Source: Paulinella micropora (Eukaryota > Cercozoa > Imbricatea > Euglyphida > Paulinellidae). Taken from it: a DNA stretch of 64,000 nucleotides. Below, piece by piece: positions 19,450 through 30,457 of this stretch; the stretch's first letter is position 1, and each line of letters begins with the position of its first letter. The stretch is from the NCBI GenBank assembly GCA_019918135.1, contig WBZZ01002818.1, positions 62,001-126,000 on the forward strand. The letters are read 5' to 3'. The notes below the pieces were generated by a model that saw only the letters and a list, made by a program, of their open reading frames with translations, ran no database searches and was not told the DNA's origin. The position numbers and the translations under genes are program-made.

Positions 19450-20711
19450 CCTACCCTCACTGGCGTGACCGACTGGCTTGGGTTTAATGACACTGCTGGC
19501 CGCCTCCCTCACTCGCTCCCCCCTCTGTTCTGCCCTCCCCGCCCCCCCCCCCCCCCCACACTCCCCGTGGCTGCCGTGAGCGCGCTGCGCCCAGTTGAGC
19601 AGCGGTTCGCCGCCGGCAGCGCCGAGGTAAAGCGCCACCAGGTGCTCCAGCAGCGCCCGGAAGCCGTACGTGGCGCCCGGGGTGGGTGCCTAGCCCCGCG
19701 GCTCGCAGTGCAGGCGGCCGGGCAGCCCGCTGTCCCACGGTACGTATACCGGCCCCCGCGCCGGCCCCTGCGCCGGCCTCCGCGCCTGCCCCTGTGTCGG
19801 CTGCGGACCACGGGCGGCCGACGGCGGCGGCGCGGGCGAGGACGCGGGTGGCGGCGGCGCGGGGGGGTGCCACTCGGGGGGCTCGTCCTCCACGACCAGG
19901 GTGGCCGCCCGGGCCAGCCGTGCGAGCTCCTGCAGCCTCTGACCCAGGAGCACTTGAGGCACAGTTGCCGCTTAGCCCCGCCGAGCTCCCGGCAGGTCGC
20001 ACACACTAGCCTGGCGCCCTTGTCGGCGTACGGGTAGCGGATGAGGCGGTTCTTGTCATAGACTGACTGGTCGACGACCTTGGTCAGCAGCTCGCACTGG
20101 GCGCGCTCGCAGCCGTAGTGGACGTGGCACAGCTTGGCGACGAGGAAGGCCAGGACCTTGGCCGCGGCCTTGGGCAGGTACAGCGAGTGGTACACGAGCC
20201 GGAACGACGCCTTGTAGCACCTGCGCACCCGGCAGTAGCCACAGGAGTTGAGCAGCACGGCCGTGCTCAGCGCCGGGTCCGCGACCAGGAACCCTACCGC
20301 TCGGTGCGCCACGGCGACAAAGCAGTCGCGGTGGAGGGCGGCCGGCCCCGCGCTGTCGCGGGGCGCCAGGATCTCGGCCGGGCAGGCGGTGTGGCCCGGC
20401 AGCGCCCAGTCCAGGTCCAAGTAGAATTTACCAACGTCTGGCAGCGTACGCTCGACCAGCGGCACCGCCCAGGGCGTGCCCCGCAGGCAGGCTAGCAGCT
20501 CCACCACCTGCAAGTAGACCTGCGGGTCATCCGGTAGCAGGAACTTGCCCCCCGTGAAGCTGGTGCTATTGAACGGCTGCGTTCCGCCCACGGGCACGCG
20601 GTAGCGCCGCAGCAGCGCCTGCAGTTGCGCGGAGCTAGCGAGCTGCCGGGCGGAGTCTCCGGCGAGGGAGGCAGGGCAGTGCAACGTCCAGGCCGGCTCG
20701 CTTAGCTCCAT
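19450..20711 (-). pseudogene. PrimPol/UL52-like primase, copy A, broken
   Basis: Begins MELSEPAWTLHCPASLAGDS. Archaeo-eukaryotic primase motifs are visible: motif I KFYLDLDWAL with D99 and D101, a motif II-like YKASFRLVYHSLYL near residue 170, and motif III VVDQSVYDKNRLIRYPYADK with D214, followed by a C-x2-C-x10-C-x2-C zinc pair (residues 237-254). This is the catalytic core of PrimPol/herpesvirus UL52-type primases, which make primers for DNA replication. A proline/alanine-rich C-terminal tail follows. Nearly identical to the primase part of the fusion at 31.6-33.0 kb. About one or two breaks. Confidence 0.65.
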
Positions 20712-20863
20712 GCTGGTACCACTGCCCCCGGGGCGGCCCGCGCCGTTTTTGGGTGTACAGACCCCCGGGCTCTCCGTCCCCGCCCGCCGCCGCTCCCCCT
20801 CCCGGCCGGGGGTGACGACTGCGCCGACCAGCGCTCTTCTCGCCGGGCCCGCGACACCTGCGT

Positions 20864-20898
<35 letters not shown>

Positions 20899-21326
20899 CG
20901 CCCGCCCGGTGGTTGGCGACCGCGGCGCCCCTCCCTACCCAACACGGGCGCGGCCCCTCCCCCCCCCCCCCCCCCCCCCCGGCCGGGGGTACGACCGTGC
21001 AGACCAGCGTTCCTCCGCCGGGCCCCCGACACCGGCGTGGCCTCCGCCTCGTGCCCGCCCTGTGTGCCCGGCGGCCGCGACGGCGCCCGGCCCCCGGGCG
21101 CGGGGAGGAGGAAGGGACGCCACGGCTCCCTCCCCCGCCGTGGGCCGCCCCCCTGCCCGCTCCCGCTCCCCGCTCCCCCTCTTCTTGCCGGGGGGGCGCC
21201 GCCCTCCCCCCTTGCTTCCTGTCACACCGTTCGCGTGCCCCTGCTACCACGCTGGGTGGTACTGACAAAAGAAGTCGGGCCCTCCCTCGCTCTGGCTACG
21301 GTCGGTAGTACGGCGGTGCGCTCAGC
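20712..21326. promoter_or_regulatory. GC-rich bidirectional promoter region, copy A
   Basis: Separates divergent ATGs (primase to the left, CxxC-repeat gene to the right). Contains long C-runs, two internal direct repeats around CCGACCAGCG...GCCGGGCCCGCGACAC, and ends CGGTCGGTAGTACGGCGGTG. The same core occurs at 29.33-29.91 kb between the same two gene starts, but reversed relative to them. Confidence 0.6.
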
Positions 21327-24170
21327 ATGGCCAAGGATTTTCGTGAGCTCAGTGTTTCAGTGTTTGAAGTCCGGCCGCAGTACCAGGACCCGGACCAGGA
21401 CCCGGACCAGGGCGCGGGCTCGCTGGAGGCACGCGGGTTCGGGGGCCCGCCCGACCTAGACAGCCTCCTCTCGGAGTCCCTACACGTGGCCCCGGCCCCG
21501 GAGCGCGTGTCCCGGGAGCAAGTGTTGCACCTGTTGGCGGGCGGCAGTACGTTGCTTCTGCCGGTCCTGTGGCCACGTGTGCGACGGCCCCGGGCTGCCA
21601 ACGCTGCTGCGGCCATTGCTTGTGGCTGGCGGGGGAAGCTATTCATGCGGAGGAGCGTCCCGCGCGCGGCCACCTGACTGTCTGCGACGAAGCCCTGCTC
21701 CCGGCCTGCTACAGCTTCCGCCTGGAAGATGCCTGGCTGCGCTCGGCCGATTCCGAGGTACTACGGAAGATACTCGGGCGCGCGCTCCAAGGAGGGGGGA
21801 GCTCCTCCGGCCAGGCACCGGCGGTGGACGAGGCGCCGGACGGCGCGCGGGACAGCTCCTTGGCCCAAGACCTGCTCCGGCTGCTGCGGGCCTACTTTGG
21901 CCACACGACGGACGCGGCGGCGTCCTTCTGCCAGGTGGTGTACAATGACGGGCACTCGATCGACTGTGACGACCGTATCTGGTGCGACGAGGTGGCGAGA
22001 ACCCTGGGGGATGAGAGCATCGAGTGCCTCAGGACACCACTGGACGTGGAAAAGTGCTGGCCCGCACGGGCCCGGCCATGCTCAAGCTGCCCGCCTTCTT
22101 CTATCCACTCTCGCTGCAGGGGACACGGTACGTGGTGGTAGAAAAGCGGCTCAATGTGAGGGCGGGACAGCCGGTGCCGAACCCGCTGGGGGAGGTCAAG
22201 GGGGCGGGCTTCGTCCTCTTGCTGCTGGCGGCCGCGCGCGAGCCGGCCGAGAGCGGCACCTCGCTGCGGGTGAGCTATCGGGAGCCGGGCCGCCAGGAGC
22301 CGCGCACGCTGGCCGGCTCGGCCGGGCAGCCCGGCACGTTCGCTTTTACCCACCCGCACACAGACTCTCCTGGTACTTCGCCGCACTACCTGTCGCTGTT
22401 GCGCTCGACTGTGGCGGGGTACGACCACCAGGCCGAGCTGGAGCGGCACGTGACGCAGACGACTGAGGGGTGGGCGCAGTGGGCCATGCCGTCGTCGCCC
22501 CCCCTTGACCCCGGCCCAGCAGGTGTTCGTGCAACTGAGGTACGTGCAACTTATGCAGCGGGTGCGAGAGAAAGGCAGGGCGGGGGCCCCGCCGGCCCAG
22601 AGCACAAGAGAACCACAGCAGGGCGCAACAGGCGAGCCTGAGGGACGGGAGGCAGACAGTACCTTCGAGCCCATCTTCGCTTCTCTGAACGGGGCGCACG
22701 CGGTCGAGGCGTCGGTAGCGCTGAGCGACTCACAGGCTGGTAGCCGGGTCCCTGAGCGTGGCGCGGCCGACTCTCTGTCAGTGTCCGGGTCGCCGCCCGT
22801 GCCAGAGCTCCTGACGTCGGCGGTCCGGGAGACGCTGCAGGTGAAGGGGGACGCGTGTGTCTTCAAAGTACCAGTCGGGGCGTACCAGGAGTTCTGCCGG
22901 GGGTTGGCACAAGCCCGGCGGGAGCTGGGGGATACCGTCCTGGACCCGCAGAGCGTCCAGCTGTGCATGGAGGGTGCCCCGCCAGGCGAGGCGGAAATCT
23001 TGTTTTACGCCGCGGGGCTAGTGCCCCTCAAGGCGGCCGAGGAGGTGCTGCGGGGTGCGCCGAAGCATGTTCCCGAGGGCCAGGCCAGCGTCACTCTGCC
23101 GTGGATCTGCGTCAGCTGTGACGCGGCGCGGGAGCCCTCCCGCAGCACCACCTTTGTGTGCCTCAGCTGCAGGCGGCAGGCACGGGGGCAGTCTGCCGAG
23201 GGCGCGCCCGCGGAGGTGGTTTCGGTCTCGCGCAGCACCACCTTTGTGTGCCACAGCTGCTTGCGGCAGAGGCAGCCCGCTCTCGCGGGGGCGCCCGAGG
23301 AGGTTTCGGTCTCGCGCAGCACCACCTTTGTGTGCCACAGCTGCCTGCGGCAGAGGCAGCCCGCTCTCGCGGGGGCGCCCGAGGAGGTTTCGGTCTCGCG
23401 CAGCACCACCTTTGTGTGCCACAGCTGCCTGCGGCAGGTGCCACCGCCAGGGGACGGACAGCCCGCCCCCGCGGGCGCGCCCGAGGAGGTTTCGGTCTCG
23501 CGCAGCACCACCTTCAGCCAGCGACAGAGGCGGAGCTCAGCGAGTCGACTTTCTTCTGCACAACCTGCCAGCAGCACCAGCCACTGGCGCAGACAGACCC
23601 CAGGGAGTCGTCCGTCATCTGGACGACCTGCCAGGAGCACCGGACCCAGGCTAAATCCTAGAAACAGCCGTCTGTCTGTATGGAGTGCTGCCTGGTGCAG
23701 CAGCCGCAGGCGCAGGCGGAGCCCAGCCAGTCGTGGACTGTCTGCACCGCGTGCCGGCACGTGCAGCAGGCGCAGCAGCCGCAGCAGGCGGAGCCCAGCC
23801 AGTCGTGGACTGTCTGCACCGCGTGCCGGCACGTGCAGCAGGCGCAGCAGCCGCAGCAGGAGGAGCCCAGCCAGTCGTGGACTGTCTGCACCGCGTGCCG
23901 GCACGTGCAGCCGCAGCAGGCGCAGCAGCCGCAGGCGGAGCCCAGCCAGCCCTCCTCTGTCTGCACAGTGTGCTGGCACGTGCAGCAGCCGCAGCAGGCG
24001 CAGCCAGTGTGTGGGCCCCCCCCCCTGCCCAGCGCACGGGCGGCGCGGCGGCGGCACACCCGGAGGTGGCGGCTCTAGCCTCTGCTTGGACGCCCCCCCT
24101 CGATACCTCCGCGTACGCCCCCGGCCCGTTGGCGCCCCCAGCGTACGTCCCCTCGTCGTCGAATTACTAA
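21327..24170 (+). pseudogene. gene for a protein with tandem CxxC repeats, broken
   Basis: Begins MAKDFRELSVSVFEVRPQYQ with an acidic DPDQDPDQ run. Protein-like sequence continues through several frames across about 2.8 kb. The middle has helical segments (RLEDAWLRSADSEVLRKILG; PVGAYQEFCRGLAQARRELG). The C-terminal third is built of tandem repeats: about four of RSTTFVCHSCLRQ type spaced some 33 residues apart, then four of SWTVCTACRHVQ type in Q/P-rich linkers. CxxC pairs at such spacing suggest zinc-knuckle or disulfide-linked repeats. About four or more breaks. No family recognised. It may be a virion or regulatory protein, which is a guess. Confidence 0.45.
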
Positions 24171-24227
24171 TCCTACTGGGCGCAGCAGCTGGCGTGCTAA
24201 AAACCGTGGAGTCTGTGTCGGTGTGCG

Positions 24228-24255
24228 GGCGAAAGAGAGAGAGAGAGAGTGAGAG

Positions 24256-24300
<45 letters not shown>

Positions 24301-24310
24301 AAGCAAGCAA
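24228..24310 (+). repeat. (GA)n microsatellite
   Basis: GAGAGA run with interruptions, ending in GCAAGCAAGCAAG, between two convergent genes. Confidence 0.85.
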
Positions 24311-24383
24311 GAAAGAGAGACCCCCTCGTACGGGCTCGGCCGGCGTCGGTCAGTACCTGCCAACCTCTGAGTTTGGTTTTCTT

Positions 24384-27300
24384 TTATTTAAAAACTGGTG
24401 TCGCACCTCGTGTACTTACTTCACTCGCCGCCCGGCGCGCCCGCCCGCCGCGGAGGGTGGGGGCCCCCTTCCTGCTTCTTCTGCCACAGCCACCGCACAC
24501 CACACATCGGAGGATACAAAAGAGCAGCGCCAAGACCAGCAGCCCCACCAGGAGGTTGATCCCCCAGAAATACAGCCACCGGAACACGATGCACGTAGGT
24601 ATCTTGCGGTTCAGGGGCCCTCGGTTCGGGACGGGGATGAAACCCAGCGGTTTTTTGTCTCGCGGGCAAATGTCCGGCAGACAGGTGAGGATTCCCTTCT
24701 TCACACAGTCGGCCACCGCCCGCACCGTCTCTTGCAGCCCCTCCCAGAAGTCCTGGCCAAACTGCTTGAGGGCGGCCACGAAGCGCGCCAGCGCGTCCTG
24801 CTTGGCGGGCGAGGGCGGAGCCAGCGGCGTCACGCCCAGCCCGTTGAAGTACCGGGCCGGCCGCTCCGTGTCCACAAAGGCGTCAAGCACCTGTTCAAAG
24901 AGGCCCTGGCTCGCGAGCGCCGCCCCCGCGGCGGCCGTGAGCTCGTTGGCGCGCACGCGCAGCTGGTCGAGTTTCCCCGTCTCTTGCTTCGCCCTGGCCA
25001 GATGGTCCCTGGTCTCGTTCAGCGCCAGGCGGAGGCTGGCCTCGTCCTCGTCGAAGCCCCGCAGCGCCTTCTCGGCGGCCGCCAGGGCGCGCGCCACGGC
25101 GGCCACGACGTCCTGGTACGCCTCGGCCCGGTCGCGCACCTGCGCTCGGTTCAGGGCCAGCGCGCGGAGGATGCTGTCGCGCAGGGCGTCCTGCTGGTTC
25201 TGCCAGCCGTTGAGCCGCTCGGCCTGCACCGCCTGGTCCAGCCCCCGCGCGCCCGCCAGCCCCAGTAGCAGGCCCATGGTCGACTGCACGCGCGCGCTGG
25301 CCGCGAAAGGAGGCGGCCGCGGCCACTATGCACCCCTGGAGCTGCGCCAGCTGTGACCCCACGGCCGGCGCGCTGGCGACGCGGGCAGTGAAAAAGGACC
25401 CGGCGGACGCGTAGCGCGTCTGGTCCAAGGACAGGTCCCAGCAGCGGACGCCGCCCGCCGCGGGCCAGCCGGCGGCGGGCCCCGGCTCCGCCGGCCCGTG
25501 CGGGAAGGACCACAGGGCGCCCGCCGCTGGTGCCCGCGGCCAGGGCCCGGACACGCTCGGCCGGCGCGTCGGTGCCGGACACGTCCAGCACGTAGCGGCC
25601 CGCGGCGCGCAGCGCGGCGGCCACGGTCTCGTTGGCGGCCGTCGTCGTGAGGGCCACGTACAGCCCACTCCCGTTCCGGGACCCGGCCTCCTGCGCGGTG
25701 TAATCCAGCACCAGGCGCAGCCCCTGCTCCTGGCCGCCGGCCCGGGGCACGAGCTTGGCCATCGCCGCGCTGGGGCAGGCGCTGCGCAGGTCCGCCCGGC
25801 GGGCAAAGGCGCTGCCAGGCACCCGGAAGGTGAGGCGCTCGTTCCAGGTCCGCTGGCCCAGGCGCAGCAGCCCCGACTCCCCGCCCAGGTTGTCCAGGGT
25901 CTCGCCCTCCCAGAACCGGACCTCGGGCCACCAGTGCGTGCGCAGCAGCTCGCACAGCGGCCCCTCCCCCCGCTCCTGCGCGTCCTTGCAGCGGCGCTGC
26001 TGCCACGGCCCCCCCCCCGTCCGGCTCCCGCAGCCGCTTGCGGCTGTCGGCCGGGGTAGTGCCGGCGCGGGCGGGCTCGAAGCGGGCGCTGCCGTGCTGC
26101 TCCTTCCAGGCGCGGGCGGCGTTGTCGTCGGCAGCGGCCAGGGGGACCCGGGGGCGGTTCAGGACGTTGCGGGGCGCGCACGCGCCGCCCGCCCAGGGCC
26201 GCACACTCGAGCGGATACAGCAGGTGGGCGTTCTGGTCCGGCCGCCCGTCCTGGTCCCGCAACGTAAAGAGCGCGTAGTCGGTCGAGCGCAGCGCCGCGA
26301 GCGGCTGGCCGCTGATCTCGTACGGCAGCACGTCCTACACCAGGCCGTAGCCCGCCTGGAAGCCGCACCAGAAGTGCAGGCAGGCCAGGTAGCCCAGCAC
26401 CAGCATAGACTCTTCGGGCAGCTGGTGCCGCCGGACCGGCTCCAGGGCGCGCTCGTGCGTCCGCCCCGTGCGCGGGTCCGTGAGCCGCAGCCGGAAGGCA
26501 TGCCTGGTCTCCACGTGGCGCAGCAGCCACAGGGGCAGCAGCTCGGGCGTGGCGAAGGCGGCCGTCAACGTGGCACAGTGCTGGGGCTGGGGCGGGGGCC
26601 CACTCTAGTGCGGCCAGCGGCGGCGGGAGCTGTGGCGCGCGCGTCTGCGCGGGGGCGGCCGTGAAGAAGCCCGTTCCCCCAGGCTCAGGTCGTCGGGCAG
26701 GTCCCCGTACACCTCGAGGAAGATGCGGCTCAGCTGCTTCAGGCGCAAAAACTGCGTCGCGAACTGGGCGCTCTTGTAGAAGAGCAGCGGGAACGTGTAG
26801 GCCCGCGGGTTGCCGGTGCGCTCCTGCAGCTGCTTGGTCTGGGGCTCCAGGTCGGCCCAGTGCGTCGCGCAGGCCTGCGCGCCGGTCCCCGCCGCCGCCA
26901 GGCGCTGCCACACGCCGAGCTTTTCCTGCGAGCCGGCCGCGTCGCCGAGCTCCGCCTCGCGTGACAGCTGGTACAGGTTGGTGTTGGCGTATGACGCGTT
27001 CGCCCCCGTCTGGTCGGGCAGGGACGACTGCTAGCACCAGGCACGCAGCAGCTGGTTCAGCTCCGCGAACGAACGCAGCGTCGCCACCGCCGGCCAGCCC
27101 GGGAAGAAGGAGTAGAAGGCCGCCGTCAGGTCCGACGCCTGGTTGCACGCGCCCCCGTTGGTCAGGTCCAGGAAGGCATCGTCGGTCGCGCACGGCTCCC
27201 ACCGGACGCTGCCGAGCCCCTGCTCCGTGCGCAGGCAGCGCTGCCTGGTCGCCGTGAGCCAACAGTTGCAGTCGCCCGGCGCGCGCGGGGCCGTGAGGGA

Positions 27301-29183
27301 CCCGGGCACGGTGCAGTCGGCGGGCCCGAGCAGCTGCATGATGTCCCGGAAGGTGAACCAGTTGTCCGACTGCTCCATGAGGAATTCGGGGTGGCAGAAG
27401 AAGCGGACCGTGCCCAGCACCAGCCACTGCAGCGGCAGGGCTGACACCCGGGCGACCTCGGCGGCGTAGCGGGAGAACACGCCGCCCCCCGTGAGCCCCG
27501 GCAGGCTCCAGTACTCTTCGAGCGACCGGGCCGCCCCGCCGCCGGGCGGCCGCGGCTCCGCCGCGCTCGGCGCGTAGGTCTGGTACTGCAGCCGGACCTC
27601 GGGGTCCTCGAGGGCCCAGGCCGAGAAGTTCCGGGACTCTGTCAGCAGGCCGCCGAGCTGGCTCTGCGCAAACTGCAGCACCACGGTGAAGCGGAACCAG
27701 CACGCGTCCTCCCGCTCCGCGAACCACGCCGAGCCGCGGGGCGCGCTGCCCCCCTCGGCGAAGAGCTGCGTGCCGTACTGCCGCAGCGCGAGGGCGGCGT
27801 AGTCGAACAGGGCCCGCGCCAGGGCGCGGCGGTTGCGCTCGCGCACCTGCAGTTCACGGATCTCGGCCAGCGTCGCGCGCGCCAGGTCCACGAGCCCCGC
27901 CAGGTCCACGGTGTACTCGCCCAGCAGCGCGGCCTGCTCCGTGCCGACCCGCTCCAGCTGCCGCAGCAAGGCCTGCAGCGCCTGCACGTCCGCCGCCAGG
28001 TTGTCGTTGTAGTCGTCGAGGCGTTGCAGGACCCCGCGCATCTGCACGTCGAACTGGGCGGCTAGCTCGCCCTGCCGGTCCTGGTACTCGCGCATGGCGT
28101 CGGCCGCCCGCCGCACCGACGCGTTCAGGTCCCCCGCCAGCCGCTGCTCCTGGTCCCGCAGCGTGGCCTGCTGCAGGACCAGGGACGCGAGCGTAGCGTT
28201 GAGGGCGCGGCTGCGGTTGTCCAGCGCGCCGAACGCCGCGTTGCGTACCGCGGCCGCCCCCTTGAGCACCTCCTGCAGCTTGGTGGCGCCCTCGTAACCG
28301 GACCGGAACGTCCGCGCGAACTTCTCCGCCGCCCCGGCCAGCACGGCCTGCGTCAGCGCCTCGTCCCAGCAGCTCGCCGTGTTGGACGTGTCGCCGATCA
28401 TGCTGCCGCCCAGCGCCGAAGGGAGGGCGGAGCAGTTGCACGCGCCCGCGTTCCCGACCAGCGGCGTGCACTGCGCGCCCAGGGGACAGGGTGTGTCGCA
28501 GTGGGCGCCGTACAGGCCGCCGCCGCGGGCGGCCAAGCAGCGCACCTATCCCTGCAGGCAGGCCACGTCCCTGGGCTGCAGGCACTGCTTGTTGTCGACG
28601 CAGAAGCGCGAGAACGTCGCGCCCTGCCGGGTCTGCTTGAAGCACTGGTACCGGTCGGCCGCGGCGGACATCTGCACGCAGCCGTGGTCGGCACTCTCTT
28701 GGGCGGTGCAGGCGCAGATGTCCTGGCCGTCGGGGCAGGGCTGGACGCCGCCGTCCTGCAGCGCCCGGCGCCGGCCGTCCGCCCCCGCGCCTGCCCCTGG
28801 CGCGCGAGCACCGAGTACTGGCGCCAGGCGGCCGCCCGCGCCGCCTCGCTCTCGGCCTGCACCAGGTTGCAGAGGGGTTCGCAGTGGCTCAGGTCCGCTG
28901 TGTGGAAGCCCTCGGGCACGTAGCCGAGCAGCGTACGTTGCACGGTGCTCTGGGGCCGGCACACCTCGAGCTCGCCGTACAGCAGGCCCCGCTCGCCGTC
29001 GCCCAGCGCCGCGTCCGCCAGCACAAACTCGAGCGTGCCGCACTCCCGGCCGGGGGGCAGGTCTGCCTGGTCAAACTGCAGCTCCAGCAGGGTCGATGCC
29101 AGCTGGCCCTCGTGGTACGCACTCAGCACGTGCAACGCCCCGGCCCCCGGCGCCCAGGCCATCGCCCAGGCGCACAGGAACAT
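24384..29183 (-). pseudogene. very large signal-peptide/transmembrane surface protein gene, broken
   Basis: The 5' end encodes a typical signal peptide (MFLCAWAMAWAPGAGALHVL) and a cysteine-rich ectodomain (DGQDICACTAQESADHGCVQ; CDTPCPLGAQCTPL). Next comes a long coiled-coil-like region (LRDQEQRLAGDLNASVRRAA; LLRQLERVGTEQAALLGEY) with N-glycosylation sequons, and more Cys-bearing segments. The 3' end has a second helical region, one strong membrane span (FWGINLLVGLLVLALLFCIL) and a basic tail. This is the layout of a large type I surface or envelope-type glycoprotein. The reading crosses frames several times (about five breaks). Family unknown, so envelope function is inference. Confidence 0.5.
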
Positions 29184-29226
29184 GATTCGGCGCGCTCTGG
29201 GCCACTCAAAAGCTTTTGCCCAGAGT

Positions 29227-29330
29227 TAGCGGCCCCCCCCACGCCCGGGTCCTGGTCCGGGTCCGGGTCCTGGTACTGCGGCCGGACTTCAAACACTGAA
29301 ACACTGAGCTCACGAAAATCCTTGGCCATG
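29227..29330 (-). pseudogene. short inverted copy of the CxxC gene's 5' end
   Basis: MAKDFRELSVSVFEVRPQYQ and the acidic DPDPDQDPG run recur here on the minus strand, matching 21327-21420. The copy adjoins the 5' end of the surface-protein gene, so the interval 21.4-29.2 kb is bounded by inverted repeats. Confidence 0.7.
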
Positions 29331-29913
29331 CTAAGCGCGGGGCGGCCCGCGCAGTTTTTGGGTGTACAGACCCCCGGGCTCTCCGTCCCCGCCCGCCACC
29401 GCTCCCCCCTCCCGGCCGGGGGTGACGACCGCGCCGACCAGCGCTCCTCTCGCCGGGCCCGCGACACCGGCGTGGCCCCCCCCCCCCCCCCCGCGCCCGC
29501 CCGGTGGTTGGCGACCGCGGCGCCCCCCCTCCCACCCGGCACGGGCGCGGCCCCCCCCGGCCGGGGATACAACCGTGCCGACCAGCGTTCCTCCGCCGGG
29601 CCCCCGACACCGGCGTGGCCTCCGCCTCGTGCCCGCCCTGTGCGCCCGGCGGCCGCGACGGCGCCCAGCCCCCGGGCGCGGGGAGGAGGAAGGGGCACCA
29701 CGGCTCCCTCCCCGCCCCCCGCCGTGGGCCGCCCCCCTGCCCGCTCCCCCTCTCCCTTGCCGGGGGGGCGCCGCCCTCCCCCCCCCCTGGCTTTCTGTCA
29801 CCCCGTTCGCGTGCCCCGGCTACCACGCTGGGTGGTACTGACAAAAGGAGTCGGGCCCTCCCTCGCTCTGGCTACGGTCGGTAGTACGGCGGTGCAGGGG
29901 CAGTGGTACCAGC
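29331..29913. promoter_or_regulatory. GC-rich bidirectional promoter region, copy B
   Basis: Same core sequence and same direction as 20.74-21.32 kb (from GGTGTACAGACCCCCGGG to GGTCGGTAGTACGGCGGTG), but here the CxxC-gene start lies to its left and the primase-type start to its right. The short leader next to each ATG stays with its own gene. Confidence 0.6.
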
Positions 29914-30158
29914 ATGGAGCTGAGCGAGCCGGCCTGGACGGAGCACTGCCCTGCCTCCCTCGCCGGAGACTCCGCCCTGCGGGGCGACCGGGCCTATCGC
30001 TTCTCTACCTGTACTATGACCGGCAGACTACGGCGCCCGCGACAGCGCCGCCGTGGCAGCGGCTGGCGGGCGGCCTGTACGAGGCCGGGCCGGACACCGG
30101 CGATGGTAATTCGGAGGTGGCGTTAGCTCTGCGTGACTGTGTGGTCCTAGCAGCATAG
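29914..30158 (+). pseudogene. primase 5' end joined to an unknown tail
   Basis: Starts MELSEPAWTEHCPASLAGDS as in primase copy A, then runs into sequence whose tail (PPWQRLAGGLYEAGPDTGDG, VALALRDCVVL) matches 17800-17953. It lies in the opposite orientation to the primase body at 31.6-33 kb. About one break. A product of the local rearrangement. Confidence 0.45.
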
Positions 30159-30457
30159 AGGAGGCCAAGTTGTTTTATAAAAGCTGACGGCCAGCGGATT
30201 TCCTTGGCTTTCCTTTCGAACAACTCGGCTTGCGCCACGTGCTTCGCCGCCAGGGGCTAAGCAGGCTTCGCGGTCGCCCACGCCGGCAGTGGTAGTTCAG
30301 GCAGAGACGGTCGGCTGCCGAAGAACTGGTCGGGGGGGGGGGGGAGGGGGGCCTCGCCGGTTAGCCTAGCGACCAGCGGCAGTGTTTCTGCCGTAGCCCG
30401 CACCACGCTACTTGGTCTGGCGGAGGGGGCTGGGGCCCCTGGTCGACCGCGTGAGCC

